A stretch of 52,722 bases of DNA from assembly GCA_902623185.1 (NCBI GenBank), contig CACNSW010000009.1, positions 1 to 52,722 of the forward strand. Direction: 5' to 3'. Every line of letters starts with the position of its first letter. The first letter of the stretch is position 1. This DNA is from an uncultured SAR116 cluster alpha proteobacterium (GTDB taxonomy: Bacteria > Pseudomonadota > Alphaproteobacteria > Puniceispirillales > Puniceispirillaceae). Below the pieces are notes generated by a model. It did not search any database. It was given only the letters and a program-made list of their open reading frames with translations, and was not told the DNA's origin. The position numbers and the translations under genes were made by a program. Positions 25,560 to 34,360 of the stretch are shown here, piece after piece.

Positions 25560-26027
25560 GTGTTGAAACAATACCAACTGAAACAAATATCCAGACGCCA
25601 AGCAATGTGTTTGCTGGGTGCCGCTAGTTTCGGTGCGGTATGTTCCAATACTGCACTGGCTGGCCCAGACGAGGCTGCGGCGCGAATTAAAGAAATCACT
25701 GGAGGCTCAACAGGTGATGATGCTCTTATCATGCTAGATCTTCCAGAGATTGCTGAGAACGGTAATGCTGTCAAGGTCGCATTTGAAATCGATAGCCCTA
25801 TGACAAAAGAAAATTATGTAAAAGAGGTTCACATCTTGGCAGATGGCAATCCTGAGCCCGATGTTGCAACTTTTAATTTCTCGCCTGCCACAGGCGCCTG
25901 CTACGCAACTACTCGAATGCGTCTTTCCAAAACCCAGGAAGTTCATGTTATTGCTGCTTTTAGTGATGGTAGTTATGGAAGCGCCTCAGCGACCGTAAAG
26001 GTCACCATTGGCGGTTGCGGCGGATAA
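25560..26027 (+). CDS. soxY: Sulfur carrier protein SoxY
   Basis: A 155-aa SoxY with a twin-arginine signal (SRRQAMCLLGAASFGA, residues about 12-27) and the invariant C-terminal GGCGG, whose Cys carries the sulfur intermediates on a swinging arm. The immunoglobulin-like SoxY domain covers about 50-150. The GTG at 25560 is used, with AGAGGA about 7 bases upstream. It is followed by soxZ after 11 bases and the pair should form SoxYZ in the periplasm. Confidence 0.95.
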   Translation: MLKQYQLKQISRRQAMCLLGAASFGAVCSNTALAGPDEAAARIKEITGGSTGDDALIMLDLPEIAENGNAVKVAFEIDSPMTKENYVKEVHILADGNPEPDVATFNFSPATGACYATTRMRLSKTQEVHVIAAFSDGSYGSASATVKVTIGGCGG

Positions 26028-26038
26028 GGAGAAAACTG

Positions 26039-26365
26039 ATGGCGAAAGTAAAACCCCGCGTCAAAGTCCCGAAGACAGCCGATGTCAATGAAATCATTGA
26101 AATAAAAACACTGATCTCTCATCCGATGCATAGCGGTCGTGCCGTAGACGTTGACGGCAACGTGGTGCCCCGGCAAATTATCCATAGCTTTCGGGTTTCA
26201 TTTAATGGCTCAGAAGTTATGTCAGTAAATTTGAAGCCGTCCGTATCGGCAAACCCATTTTTTACTTTCCCTTTCAAAGTAATCGAGTCGGGAACCTTCG
26301 ACTTTTTGTGGATCGAGGACGGTGGCAAGGAATATACTAAGTCTAAGAAAATCACCGTTGGCTGA
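26039..26365 (+). CDS. soxZ: Thiosulfate oxidation carrier subunit SoxZ
   Basis: A 108-aa SoxZ, the beta-sandwich partner of SoxY. It has no signal of its own, as expected, because it is exported with SoxY. Typical segments are IKTLISHPMHSGR near the N-terminus and SANPFFTFPFKVIESG. ATG 26039 has AAGGAGA at 26026-26032. An in-frame earlier start inside soxY (26015) is rejected because it would precede this ribosome site. Confidence 0.95.
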   Translation: MAKVKPRVKVPKTADVNEIIEIKTLISHPMHSGRAVDVDGNVVPRQIIHSFRVSFNGSEVMSVNLKPSVSANPFFTFPFKVIESGTFDFLWIEDGGKEYTKSKKITVG

Positions 26366-26396
26366 TTGAGGCGGCATTATATATGGGGAGACGAAA

Positions 26397-27671
26397 ATGG
26401 GTGATGACAATACTAAGGTTGGAACACTTCCTCGTCGCTCGTTAATCGGTGGTGCCGCGGCCCTTGGTTCACTCGGGCTTGCCAAAGCAGCGATCAGCAC
26501 TGAAGCTAATCCCGAAAATCTGCCGCCCAACGTATCAGAGTGGACGCCGTATCTTGGTGATGGTGTAGATGCTAATCCCTACGGTGTGCCCTCGCCTTAT
26601 GAGGAACACGTAATTCGTCGCAATGTTGAATGGCTAACAGCTAGCACTGAATCTTCAGTCAACTTTACACCACTTCATGAACTAGAGGGCTTTGTAACAC
26701 CTAATGGTTTGTGTTTTGAGCGTCACCATGGTGGCGTTCCTGAAGTCGTACCTACCGATTATCGGCTGATGATAAACGGTTTAGTAGATAGAGAAATGAT
26801 CTTCAGTCTAGAGGATTTAAAACGATTTCCACAGACAAACAGATTCTACTTTTTAGAGTGTGCCGCGAACGGCGGCATGGAGTGGCGAGGGGCGCAGCTT
26901 AATGGCTGCCAGTACACCTTCGGAATGGTGCATAATGTACAATATACCGGTGTATTATTGAAAGACTTGGCGCGTGAGGTGGGAGTGAAGCCTGAAGCTT
27001 TATGGGTTATGGCAGAAGGGGGCGACTCATCGGGGATGAACCGCTCAATACCGATTGAGAAGATCATGGAAGACTGCATGATCGCTTGGGCAATGAATGG
27101 CGAGGCTTTACGTCCCGAGCAAGGTTATCCGGCTCGTCTGGTTGTTCCTGGGTGGGAAGGCAATATGTGGGTAAAATGGATTCGTCGCTTAGAATTTGGT
27201 GATATGCCTTATATGGCAAGAGAAGAAACAGCTAAATACACTGACCTCATGGCAGACGGCAAGGCACGTATGTTTACTTGGATAATGGAAGCCAAATCTG
27301 TAATCACCTCTCCAAGTCCCGAAAAACCAATCACTAAAAAAGGTTTGCATCAACTTCGTGGTTTGGCTTGGTCAGGTCGCGGTAGGATTAAACGAGTCGA
27401 CGTATCGATAGATGGGGGAAGAAACTGGAAGACAGCGCAACTCCACGGCCCGGTTCTTGGCAAGTGCCTGACACGCTTCACTGTGCCCTTCAAATGGCAT
27501 GGCGAGGAATTAATGTTGCAATCTAGATCGATTGATGAAACGGGTTACGTGCAACCTACCGTTGCGGCTCTGCAGAAAGAACGCGGCGTGAACTCGATAT
27601 ACCATAACAACGCGATCGCCACATGGCTAGTTAATGGTGATGGGAGCGTCGACAATGTTCGGCTCGGGTAA
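26397..27671 (+). CDS. soxC: Sulfane dehydrogenase molybdenum subunit SoxC
   Basis: A 424-aa SUOX-fold molybdoprotein with a twin-arginine signal (PRRSLIGGAAALGSLG, about 12-27), so periplasmic. The Mo-ligand Cys is in FLECAANGGMEW (about C155), and GLAWSGRGRIKRVDVSIDGGRNW marks the dimerisation domain. With SoxD it removes six electrons from the sulfane sulfur on SoxY and prevents sulfur globule formation. The start has GGGGAG about 10 bases upstream. Its end overlaps the soxD start by 17 bases. Compare the cytoplasmic paralogue at 17442-18704. Confidence 0.95.
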   Translation: MGDDNTKVGTLPRRSLIGGAAALGSLGLAKAAISTEANPENLPPNVSEWTPYLGDGVDANPYGVPSPYEEHVIRRNVEWLTASTESSVNFTPLHELEGFVTPNGLCFERHHGGVPEVVPTDYRLMINGLVDREMIFSLEDLKRFPQTNRFYFLECAANGGMEWRGAQLNGCQYTFGMVHNVQYTGVLLKDLAREVGVKPEALWVMAEGGDSSGMNRSIPIEKIMEDCMIAWAMNGEALRPEQGYPARLVVPGWEGNMWVKWIRRLEFGDMPYMAREETAKYTDLMADGKARMFTWIMEAKSVITSPSPEKPITKKGLHQLRGLAWSGRGRIKRVDVSIDGGRNWKTAQLHGPVLGKCLTRFTVPFKWHGEELMLQSRSIDETGYVQPTVAALQKERGVNSIYHNNAIATWLVNGDGSVDNVRLG

Positions 27672-28299
27672 AATTGCTTTATTTATCGGCGTAGCAATTT
27701 TATTTTGTTCTGGGTCTTCCAAAGCATCCGACCGTCCTTTTAATCTTGGCAAGATAGCAACCATTGAAGAGGTGGCTGGCTGGGACATTGATGTCCGTCC
27801 TGATGGGCTTGGCGCCCCAATTGGAATGGGGAACGCCATAGACGGTGAAGAGGTCTACGCTGAACGGTGTGCAGCCTGTCATGGTGATTTTGGTGAAGCT
27901 ATTGATAGATGGCCAGCATTGGTGGGTGGTGAGGATACTCTCAACACGCATGACCCTATAAAGACGACGGGTAGCTATTGGCCTTATGCATCAACAATGT
28001 ATGACTACATTTACCGAGCAATGCCCTTTGGAGAAGCGCAGTCATTGAGCCATGATGAGACATATCAAATAGTCGCTTTCCTCCTCTACATGAATGATAT
28101 AATTGACGATGACTTCGACGTCAGCCATGAGAATATAGGCGACATTGAAATGCCGAACAAAAACGGATTTCTCATACCAGATCCAAGGCCAGATGCGCAA
28201 CCCAAAGACGGTGAGCCCTGCATGAGCAATTGTAAGGTTTCCACAAATATCATTGGGCGAGCTCGTGATATTGATGTGACGCCTGAGTCTGAAAGCTAG
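27655..28299 (+). CDS. soxD: Monoheme c-type cytochrome, SoxD-like
   Basis: A 214-aa exported cytochrome c (Sec signal about residues 1-24) with one heme site, CAACH at about 72-76. The region YWPYASTMYDYIYRAMPFGEAQSLS with ETYQIVAFLLYMN is the SoxD-type domain. Described SoxD proteins from Paracoccus are near twice this length with two heme domains, so this is the short monoheme form. ATG 27655 overlaps soxC by 17 bases and has GGGAG upstream; earlier in-frame starts are less likely. It is the probable electron acceptor of SoxC. Confidence 0.85.
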   Translation: MFGSGKIALFIGVAILFCSGSSKASDRPFNLGKIATIEEVAGWDIDVRPDGLGAPIGMGNAIDGEEVYAERCAACHGDFGEAIDRWPALVGGEDTLNTHDPIKTTGSYWPYASTMYDYIYRAMPFGEAQSLSHDETYQIVAFLLYMNDIIDDDFDVSHENIGDIEMPNKNGFLIPDPRPDAQPKDGEPCMSNCKVSTNIIGRARDIDVTPESES

Positions 28300-28357
28300 A
28301 AAAATAAACAGTAACAGAATTTTTTTACCTAGCGAAATCAGAATAAAGGAGAGTTAA

Positions 28358-28774
28358 ATGAAGATTTTTACAGTGGCAGCTATAATGTTGGCTTCCGCCC
28401 CAGCTCTTGCTGCCGACGTTACAATAAAAATGCTAAATAAAGACGCTGATGGCAACAAAATGGTATATAGCCAGGAAATTGCACGCGTTGATGTTGGCGA
28501 CACTGTCACCTGGGTTCCAACTACCAAGGGTCACAATGTTGAGATGATAGCTTCTCCCAACGGTATGAAACTAAAGTCAAAAAACGGCAAGGAAATTCAA
28601 GTGTCCTTTGAAGAGCCGGGCATTTATTATTACTGGTGTACCCCACACAAGGGCATGGGCATGATTGGGCTTGTTGTTGTTGGCGGTGACATGTCGAATA
28701 AAAACGAAATAGCAAAGGCTAAAGCCATGGGTAAAAGCAAAAAGAAGCTGAAGAAACTACTTGCTGATTTGTAA
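28358..28774 (+). CDS. Pseudoazurin (type 1 copper protein)
   Basis: A 138-aa small blue copper protein. A Sec signal (MKIFTVAAIMLASAPALAA) precedes the cupredoxin fold. The four copper ligands are visible: His in KGHNVEM, Cys and His in YYWCTPHKGMG, and the Met that follows. A lysine-rich C-terminal tail (about 115-136) gives the basic surface typical of pseudoazurins. A strong AAAGGAG lies upstream of the ATG. Its position between soxD and soxB suggests it carries electrons from SoxCD to terminal oxidases. Confidence 0.92.
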   Translation: MKIFTVAAIMLASAPALAADVTIKMLNKDADGNKMVYSQEIARVDVGDTVTWVPTTKGHNVEMIASPNGMKLKSKNGKEIQVSFEEPGIYYYWCTPHKGMGMIGLVVVGGDMSNKNEIAKAKAMGKSKKKLKKLLADL

Positions 28775-28802
28775 GGTTGGTAGGGGCCAAGAATGAATAA
28801 GA

Positions 28803-30512
28803 ATGGAATTATTTCTCATGCGCTCGCGTCGTGAATTTCTTCAATTTGCTGCGGTAAGCGCTGGTGTCTTTTCAACATTTCCAAACTTTACCGCCGCCGC
28901 GGCGCGGCAGCAACTAACCCAAGATGACCTGCTGTCTTTTGACGCCAAAGGCCAGGTAACACTTCTACATATCACTGATATTCACGGCCAATTGAAACCA
29001 GTCTATTTCCGCCCACCTTCAGAGAATTTTGGTGTTGGCGGTTTCGAGGGTATTCCCCCGCATCTCGTCGGCCAGGATTTCCTGCATCATTTTGGGATCG
29101 AGCCCGGCACCGCCCTCGCCTACGCGCACACCATGGTTGATTACGAATCGCTAGCACGCGCCTATGGTCGTCTTGGGGGGCTTGACCGCACCGCAACCTT
29201 AGTAAAAGCCATTCGTGCCGAGCGAGGTGAAAATGCAGTGCTGCTACTTGATGGTGGTGATACTTGGCAGGGATCATACTCCTCACTAAAAACGCAGGGT
29301 GCTGACATGGTGTCAGCCATGAAGATGTTGAAGCCCGATGCCATGGTTGGCCATTGGGAGTTTACCTTTGGCCAGGATCGAGTTGAAGAGCTAACCGAGG
29401 AGATGGGCTACCCATTCCTTGGCGGCAATGTATTCGATACAGAATGGGACGAACAAGTTTTTGAGAGTACAGCATTTTTCGAGCGTGGCGGGGTGAAAGT
29501 TGCAGTCATTGGCCAACATTTCCCCTATACACCGATTGCCAATCCAAGTCATATGGTCGAGGGCTGGTCGTTTGGCATCCGTCCTGACCAGATCCAGGCG
29601 AATGTCGATTTAGCACGTGAGACCGGCGCCGAACTTGTCGTTTTGCTGTCGCATAACGGTTTTGATGTCGATCAGAAAATCGCTGGAAAAATCTCCGGAA
29701 TCGACGTGATCCTTACAGGTCACACGCATGATGCCATTCCACAAGCCATCAAAATTAACAATACTCTACTGCTATCCTCAGGATCGCATGGCAAATATCT
29801 TGGCCGAATCGATCTCGAAGTCGAAAATGGGCGAGTGGTCGATGCCACCAGCACCCTGATCCCAATTTTTTCTGACGTAATCACGCCCGATACTGAGATG
29901 GCGGCATATATTGACATGCTTCGGGCTCCTTACGAAGCGGAGTGCAATCGTGTTATCGGCAAGGCAGGATCACTTCTTTACCGACGCGGTAATTTCAACG
30001 GTAGCTGGGATGATGTGATCTGTGATGCTATACGCACCGAGCGCGATGTAGAAATTGCACTGAGCCCAGGCTTCCGCTGGGGAACAACACTTCTGCCGGG
30101 ACAGGACATTACAATCGACGATATGTATGCTCAGACCAGCATGAACTACCCAGCTGTCTACCGCAGGGAATTTACTGGCAGGCAACTAAAGGATATTCTC
30201 GAAGATGTCTGTGACAATCTATTTAACCCAGACCCCTTTTTCCAGCAGGGCGGCGACATGGTCCGTGTCGGTGGCATGAGCTATCGCTGCGCACCAAAAG
30301 CCCGAATGGGAAACCGCATCAACAACATGGTGCTAACCCACACCGGCGCGCCGATCGAGGCTGAGAAAATATATACTGTCGGAGGCTGGGCATCTGTAAA
30401 TCCAGATACAAAGGGTCCCGCTATCTATGATCTTCTTGAAAGCTATATTTCTAGCAGAGGTGTGGTTACACCTTCTGGTGATCAATCAATAATTATTGAG
30501 GGAATGGATTAA
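28803..30512 (+). CDS. soxB: Thiosulfohydrolase SoxB
   Basis: A 569-aa exported dimanganese hydrolase that releases sulfate from the SoxY-bound intermediate. A twin-arginine signal (RSRREFLQFAAVSAG) opens the protein. Metal-site motifs are ITDIHGQ, LDGGDTWQGS, LGGNVFD and LTGHTHDAIP, followed by the 5'-nucleotidase-type C-terminal domain. Two starts are possible, 28803 and ATG 28818; neither has a strong ribosome site. Local base composition is more GC-rich than in soxC-soxD. It ends at a strong bidirectional terminator shared with the convergent fccB. Confidence 0.96.
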   Translation: MELFLMRSRREFLQFAAVSAGVFSTFPNFTAAAARQQLTQDDLLSFDAKGQVTLLHITDIHGQLKPVYFRPPSENFGVGGFEGIPPHLVGQDFLHHFGIEPGTALAYAHTMVDYESLARAYGRLGGLDRTATLVKAIRAERGENAVLLLDGGDTWQGSYSSLKTQGADMVSAMKMLKPDAMVGHWEFTFGQDRVEELTEEMGYPFLGGNVFDTEWDEQVFESTAFFERGGVKVAVIGQHFPYTPIANPSHMVEGWSFGIRPDQIQANVDLARETGAELVVLLSHNGFDVDQKIAGKISGIDVILTGHTHDAIPQAIKINNTLLLSSGSHGKYLGRIDLEVENGRVVDATSTLIPIFSDVITPDTEMAAYIDMLRAPYEAECNRVIGKAGSLLYRRGNFNGSWDDVICDAIRTERDVEIALSPGFRWGTTLLPGQDITIDDMYAQTSMNYPAVYRREFTGRQLKDILEDVCDNLFNPDPFFQQGGDMVRVGGMSYRCAPKARMGNRINNMVLTHTGAPIEAEKIYTVGGWASVNPDTKGPAIYDLLESYISSRGVVTPSGDQSIIIEGMD

Positions 30513-30528
30513 TTTTATACACAAAAAC

Positions 30529-30563
30529 ATGTGAGGGCGGCTCGAAAAGAGCCGCCCTCACAT
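30529..30563. terminator. Bidirectional terminator between soxB and fccB
   Basis: A perfect 15-bp inverted repeat (ATGTGAGGGCGGCTC and its complement) with a GAAAA loop lies between the convergent stops. It is GC-rich inside an AT-rich spacer, so it should terminate both transcripts. Confidence 0.85.
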
Positions 30564-30585
30564 TCAACAAATTTTTCACGTCTAT

Positions 30586-31854
30586 TTATGAGAACATGTC
30601 AGTTGTTATGCCCTCATACCAGCCAATAGACTCTTGATAAGTAGCTTTTCTAACATCAGCACTCTCATCACCTTGCGAAACGAATTTACTCACGACATCA
30701 ATTTTCTCAGGACCAGCCGAGTAATTCGCACCAACCTTTATTCCATCATCAGTTGCAACAAGCGACCAGCAAGTGTTTGCATACCTTGCCTCATAAACAC
30801 GGCTACCACTCAATTCACCACGAATATGATTTGCGGCAACTTTAGCTTGGCTATTGGCTGAAAAGCCAGATTTTGGCATTGAAGACGCGACCGAAGCATC
30901 CCCCAAGACATAAATGTTTGGATCTGCTTTGGCTGTCATATTAGCTGGGTTTATTGGACACCAATCTCCGTCAGTAACGCCTGCAGCCATCGCAATTGAA
31001 CCTGCCTGCTGGGCTGGTACTACAGATGCCGCATCAGCTTTAAACGTATCTAGATCCGTCTCAATCTCCATTGAGGAGGCATTGATGGATTTAATACCCC
31101 CATGTGTATCAGGATCAATCCAATCAATCATACCTGGGTAATGTTTTTCCCAACCGGCCATAAATAATCCCTGTTTGGAAAACTTTGGCTTTGGATCAAG
31201 TATAATTATTTTTGCAGTTGGATTTCTCTCCTTTAGCAGGTGAGCAATCATGGAAACACGCTCATACGGGCCTGGTGGGCAACGATATGGATTCGGTGGA
31301 GGCACCATCACAAAGGTTCCACCTTTTTTCATGTTGAGCACTTTACTCCTCAACAATTGAACTTGAGTTCCAGAAGTCCAAGCGTGAGGCATTCTGCTGT
31401 GCATTTCCGGTGAGTACCCCGGCAAGCTGTCATATTTCAAAGAAATTCCGGGTGACAGAACCAGTCGATCATAACTGACTTGGCCGCCATGTCCCAGGTT
31501 AACCACTTTTGCGGCGGTATCCACCGAAGTGGCCCATTCATGCACGACATTCACACCTCGGTTGACAGATAGTCCATAATAGTTATGGCCGATAGAGGCG
31601 TATGATCTAAACCCACCCAAATACAGATTAGAATAAAAACAGGTATAATACCGTTTTGACGCTTCGATGAGAGTAACATCGATGGCACCATTAGAATCCT
31701 TTGCGATGTACTTCGCAGCTGTAGCGCCACCAGCGCCACCTCCAATAACTGCTACACGAGGCCTTGCACCAAAAGCCAGTGAGGGCATTGCCAAGGCCGT
31801 TGTGCCAGCTAATATTCCCCCAGTAAATTGTCGTCTTGAAAATTTTGTCACCAT
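30586..31854 (-). CDS. soxF: Flavocytochrome c sulfide dehydrogenase, flavoprotein subunit (FccB/SoxF)
   Basis: A 422-aa exported flavoprotein with a twin-arginine signal (FSRRQFTGGILAGTTA) and an FAD Rossmann motif VAVIGGGAGGATAAKYI. The Cys in YYTCFYSNLYLGG is placed like the one that links FAD covalently in known FccB. YRCPPGPYERVSMIAHLL and VLGDASVASSMPKSGFSANSQAK are family signatures. It oxidises sulfide in the periplasm and passes electrons to its heme subunit, which is encoded 114 bases upstream. Sulfide:quinone reductase is less likely because of the Tat signal and cytochrome partner. Confidence 0.92.
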   Translation of the reverse strand: MVTKFSRRQFTGGILAGTTALAMPSLAFGARPRVAVIGGGAGGATAAKYIAKDSNGAIDVTLIEASKRYYTCFYSNLYLGGFRSYASIGHNYYGLSVNRGVNVVHEWATSVDTAAKVVNLGHGGQVSYDRLVLSPGISLKYDSLPGYSPEMHSRMPHAWTSGTQVQLLRSKVLNMKKGGTFVMVPPPNPYRCPPGPYERVSMIAHLLKERNPTAKIIILDPKPKFSKQGLFMAGWEKHYPGMIDWIDPDTHGGIKSINASSMEIETDLDTFKADAASVVPAQQAGSIAMAAGVTDGDWCPINPANMTAKADPNIYVLGDASVASSMPKSGFSANSQAKVAANHIRGELSGSRVYEARYANTCWSLVATDDGIKVGANYSAGPEKIDVVSKFVSQGDESADVRKATYQESIGWYEGITTDMFS

Positions 31855-31968
31855 TTCCTCCCTCTTAACTAAAGAAAACCATTCTTATTTGAAAAGCGTA
31901 CTCATTAGGGGTGGAAAGACCAAACTTAAGCCAAACACATATGTATTTTTGCATATGTCATGTGACTA

Positions 31969-32292
31969 TCAATTGGCATCAGGCATTGCTGCAAAATATA
32001 CCGCTAATGAAGCGATCTGCTCTTCATCCAACCTACTAGCAACCATCATCATAACGGGATGATCCATATCGCCGATTTTATATGCATGCATAATTGAAGC
32101 GAAGACCTCTGCATCCAAACCATTAATTGCTGGAATCCCCTTATCAACTCCATCTTTACTGTGGCAAGTGACGCATTCACCCGATAAGTACTCTCCGTAG
32201 CCCAAATCAGCACCATCAAGTAAGTTATCCGTCTTTGCGTGACTTGAACAAAAAATGGTAGCGAAGAAAAAAAATGTCCAAAAAGTTCTCAC
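31969..32292 (-). CDS. Monoheme cytochrome c, FccA/SoxE-like heme subunit
   Basis: A 107-aa exported cytochrome with a Sec signal (VRTFWTFFFFATIFCSSHA) and one heme site CVTCH. The distal ligand is probably a Met in MDHPVMMMV. GTG 32292 is chosen because GGAGG lies 7 bases upstream; a longer frame to 32352 would displace the signal peptide. It is the first gene of the pair with fccB. Small size fits the monoheme FccA type. Confidence 0.85.
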   Translation of the reverse strand: MRTFWTFFFFATIFCSSHAKTDNLLDGADLGYGEYLSGECVTCHSKDGVDKGIPAINGLDAEVFASIMHAYKIGDMDHPVMMMVASRLDEEQIASLAVYFAAMPDAN

Positions 32293-32602
32293 GGGCTTGC
32301 CTCCAAGTTTCACTTCTAGACGAATAATTGCTAATAGTAATGGCCGCGTCAATTACATGCAGTTTTTTGCAAAAATTTAGTTCTGCAGAAGTCAAAAACT
32401 AGTCAACGCCTTTCAATCAAGTATTGGTATCCTCTGATGGAACAACCTACCACCTATGACGTGAAAAAAAACACCAGCCAGAAAATATTTTCAGCTTACC
32501 CAGACTAAGATTAAGAGGCAGGTTATTGGGAAATCACGCTATTAATTCCAACCAAAATTTTATTTCCATACATATAAATCTTGCTTCATCCCAACTATTG
32601 GC
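32293..32602. other. 310-bp spacer upstream of the fccA-fccB pair
   Basis: It should contain the fccA promoter on the minus strand and the end of the GMC transcript. A 10-bp palindrome TTCTGCAGAA lies at 32381-32390. No coding sequence or strong terminator was found. Confidence 0.4.
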
Positions 32603-34264
32603 TCACCGCTGGCTGATCTCCCAATTTGGATGGGTGAATGGTACGTCATTGGCTCGCGCCAAAGGCTGGCGACCGAGGATGTGGTCAGCCGCTTTCTCTC
32701 CGGTCATAATCGACGGAGCGTTCAAATTACCATTTGTAATTCGGGGAAAGATAGAGGAATCGGCGACGCGTAGCCTGTCTACACCTATAACACGGCATTC
32801 AGGATCAACTACCACCCCGGGATCATTCGCTGCACCCATTCGCACCGTCCCACATGGATGATAAGCACTTTCCGCATTGTCGCGGATGAAGGTGTCAATC
32901 TGCTCGTCCGAAGTTTGGTCTTCACCCGGCTGGATTTCAGGTCCTCGGAAGGGGTCCATGGGCGCCTGCCGTAGGATATCTCTACTGAGCCTTATACAAC
33001 GACGAAATTCGTGCCAATCATCTTCATGACTCATATAGTTAAACTTAATTTTGGGCGCGCTCTGGACATGTTTATCCCGGATCCGCACGTAACCACGTGA
33101 CTTGGAGCGCATTGGCCCAACATGCAACTGAAACCCATGTCCTGCGGCTGGTGCCGTGCCATCATAGCTCATTGCAACCGGTAGAAAATGATATTGAATA
33201 TCGGGATAAGAGACACCAGCACGCGACCTGATAAATCCTAATGTTTCAAACTGGTTAGATGCCCCAAGACCGGACTTAAAGAGTAGCCATTGAACACCAA
33301 TCAATGCCTTTGAAATTAGTCCAAGATGTTTGTAAAGCGTGATCGGCTGGAGGCAGGCAACCTGAAAGTAGACCTCCAAATGATCCTGCAAATTTTCACC
33401 AACGGCTTTTCGCTCAGCGATTACCGGCACACCTGATTCCTGTAGCGTATTACCCGGTCCAATACCTGAACGTTGAAGGATTTGCGGAGAGTTGATGGCT
33501 CCAGACGCAAGGATCACCTCGCCCGTTGCCCTGGCCACTTGCTGTTGGCCATTGCGAACATAGCTCACCCCAACCGCACGCTTGCCCTCAAAAAGTACTT
33601 TGTCAACCAAGGCGCCCTTTTGCAGTGACACATTTCCCCGTTTGAGGGCTGGACGAAGATAAGCATTAGCGCTGGACCAGCGCCGCCCCTTCCACACAGT
33701 CATATCGGCCGGGCCGAAACCTTCCTGTCGATAGCCATTATAGTCTGGGGTGTAAGTATAGCCAGCTGCCTTGGCAGCTTCGACAAAAGCGTCATGCAAC
33801 GGATTATCACGGGGACCCCGGGTCACATGCAGCGGACCATTTCTTCCACGCCACGGTGTTTCACCACCATGCGACTGTTCCATACGACGGAAATATGGCA
33901 ACACGTCTGAATAGCCCCACCCAGTTGCACCCACTTCTTCCCAATACGAATAATCACCCGCATTGCCTCGCACATAGATCATCCCATTTATCGAGGAGGA
34001 GCCGCCAATGACCTTGCCCCGAGGGCAAACAAGCCTCCTGCCACCAAGCCCTTCTTCGAGCTCGGTACTATAACCCCAGTCGTAGCGCGGCATATTCATT
34101 GGATAGGACAATGCCGCCGGCATCTGCACCAACGGTCCAAAATCGGTACCGCCAAACTCCAGAACTAGAATTTTGTGCGTTCCATCCTCTCCAAGACGGT
34201 AGGCCATGGCGCTACCAGCTGACCCTGAACCAACAATAATATAATCAAAATTCTGCGTTCCCAT
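32603..34264 (-). CDS. GMC-family FAD oxidoreductase, choline dehydrogenase-like
   Basis: A 553-aa glucose-methanol-choline oxidoreductase. The FAD dinucleotide motif is [20 protein letters not shown] at the N-terminus. [20 protein letters not shown] is GMC signature 1, and [17 protein letters not shown] is signature 2. The active-site His is in [12 protein letters not shown]. Substrate could be choline or another alcohol. ATG 34264 is preferred over an upstream TTG-type start at 34294. It is divergent from the amidase gene with about 96 bases between starts, suggesting a shared control region. Confidence 0.88.
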   Translation of the reverse strand: MGTQNFDYIIVGSGSAGSAMAYRLGEDGTHKILVLEFGGTDFGPLVQMPAALSYPMNMPRYDWGYSTELEEGLGGRRLVCPRGKVIGGSSSINGMIYVRGNAGDYSYWEEVGATGWGYSDVLPYFRRMEQSHGGETPWRGRNGPLHVTRGPRDNPLHDAFVEAAKAAGYTYTPDYNGYRQEGFGPADMTVWKGRRWSSANAYLRPALKRGNVSLQKGALVDKVLFEGKRAVGVSYVRNGQQQVARATGEVILASGAINSPQILQRSGIGPGNTLQESGVPVIAERKAVGENLQDHLEVYFQVACLQPITLYKHLGLISKALIGVQWLLFKSGLGASNQFETLGFIRSRAGVSYPDIQYHFLPVAMSYDGTAPAAGHGFQLHVGPMRSKSRGYVRIRDKHVQSAPKIKFNYMSHEDDWHEFRRCIRLSRDILRQAPMDPFRGPEIQPGEDQTSDEQIDTFIRDNAESAYHPCGTVRMGAANDPGVVVDPECRVIGVDRLRVADSSIFPRITNGNLNAPSIMTGEKAADHILGRQPLARANDVPFTHPNWEISQR

Positions 34265-34360
34265 TACATGAATATCTGTATACGTATAAAGCAAGTCAAG
34301 TCGTCAACCAAATGGCAAATACGGGATGATTTTTTTTTGCTAAAGGTCCATACTTGGAAT

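Noticed and set aside
27655-28299. Cytochrome after soxC read as SoxX
   Set aside because: The region around the heme and the distal segment matches the SoxD type, and it overlaps soxC; SoxX would normally pair with SoxA.
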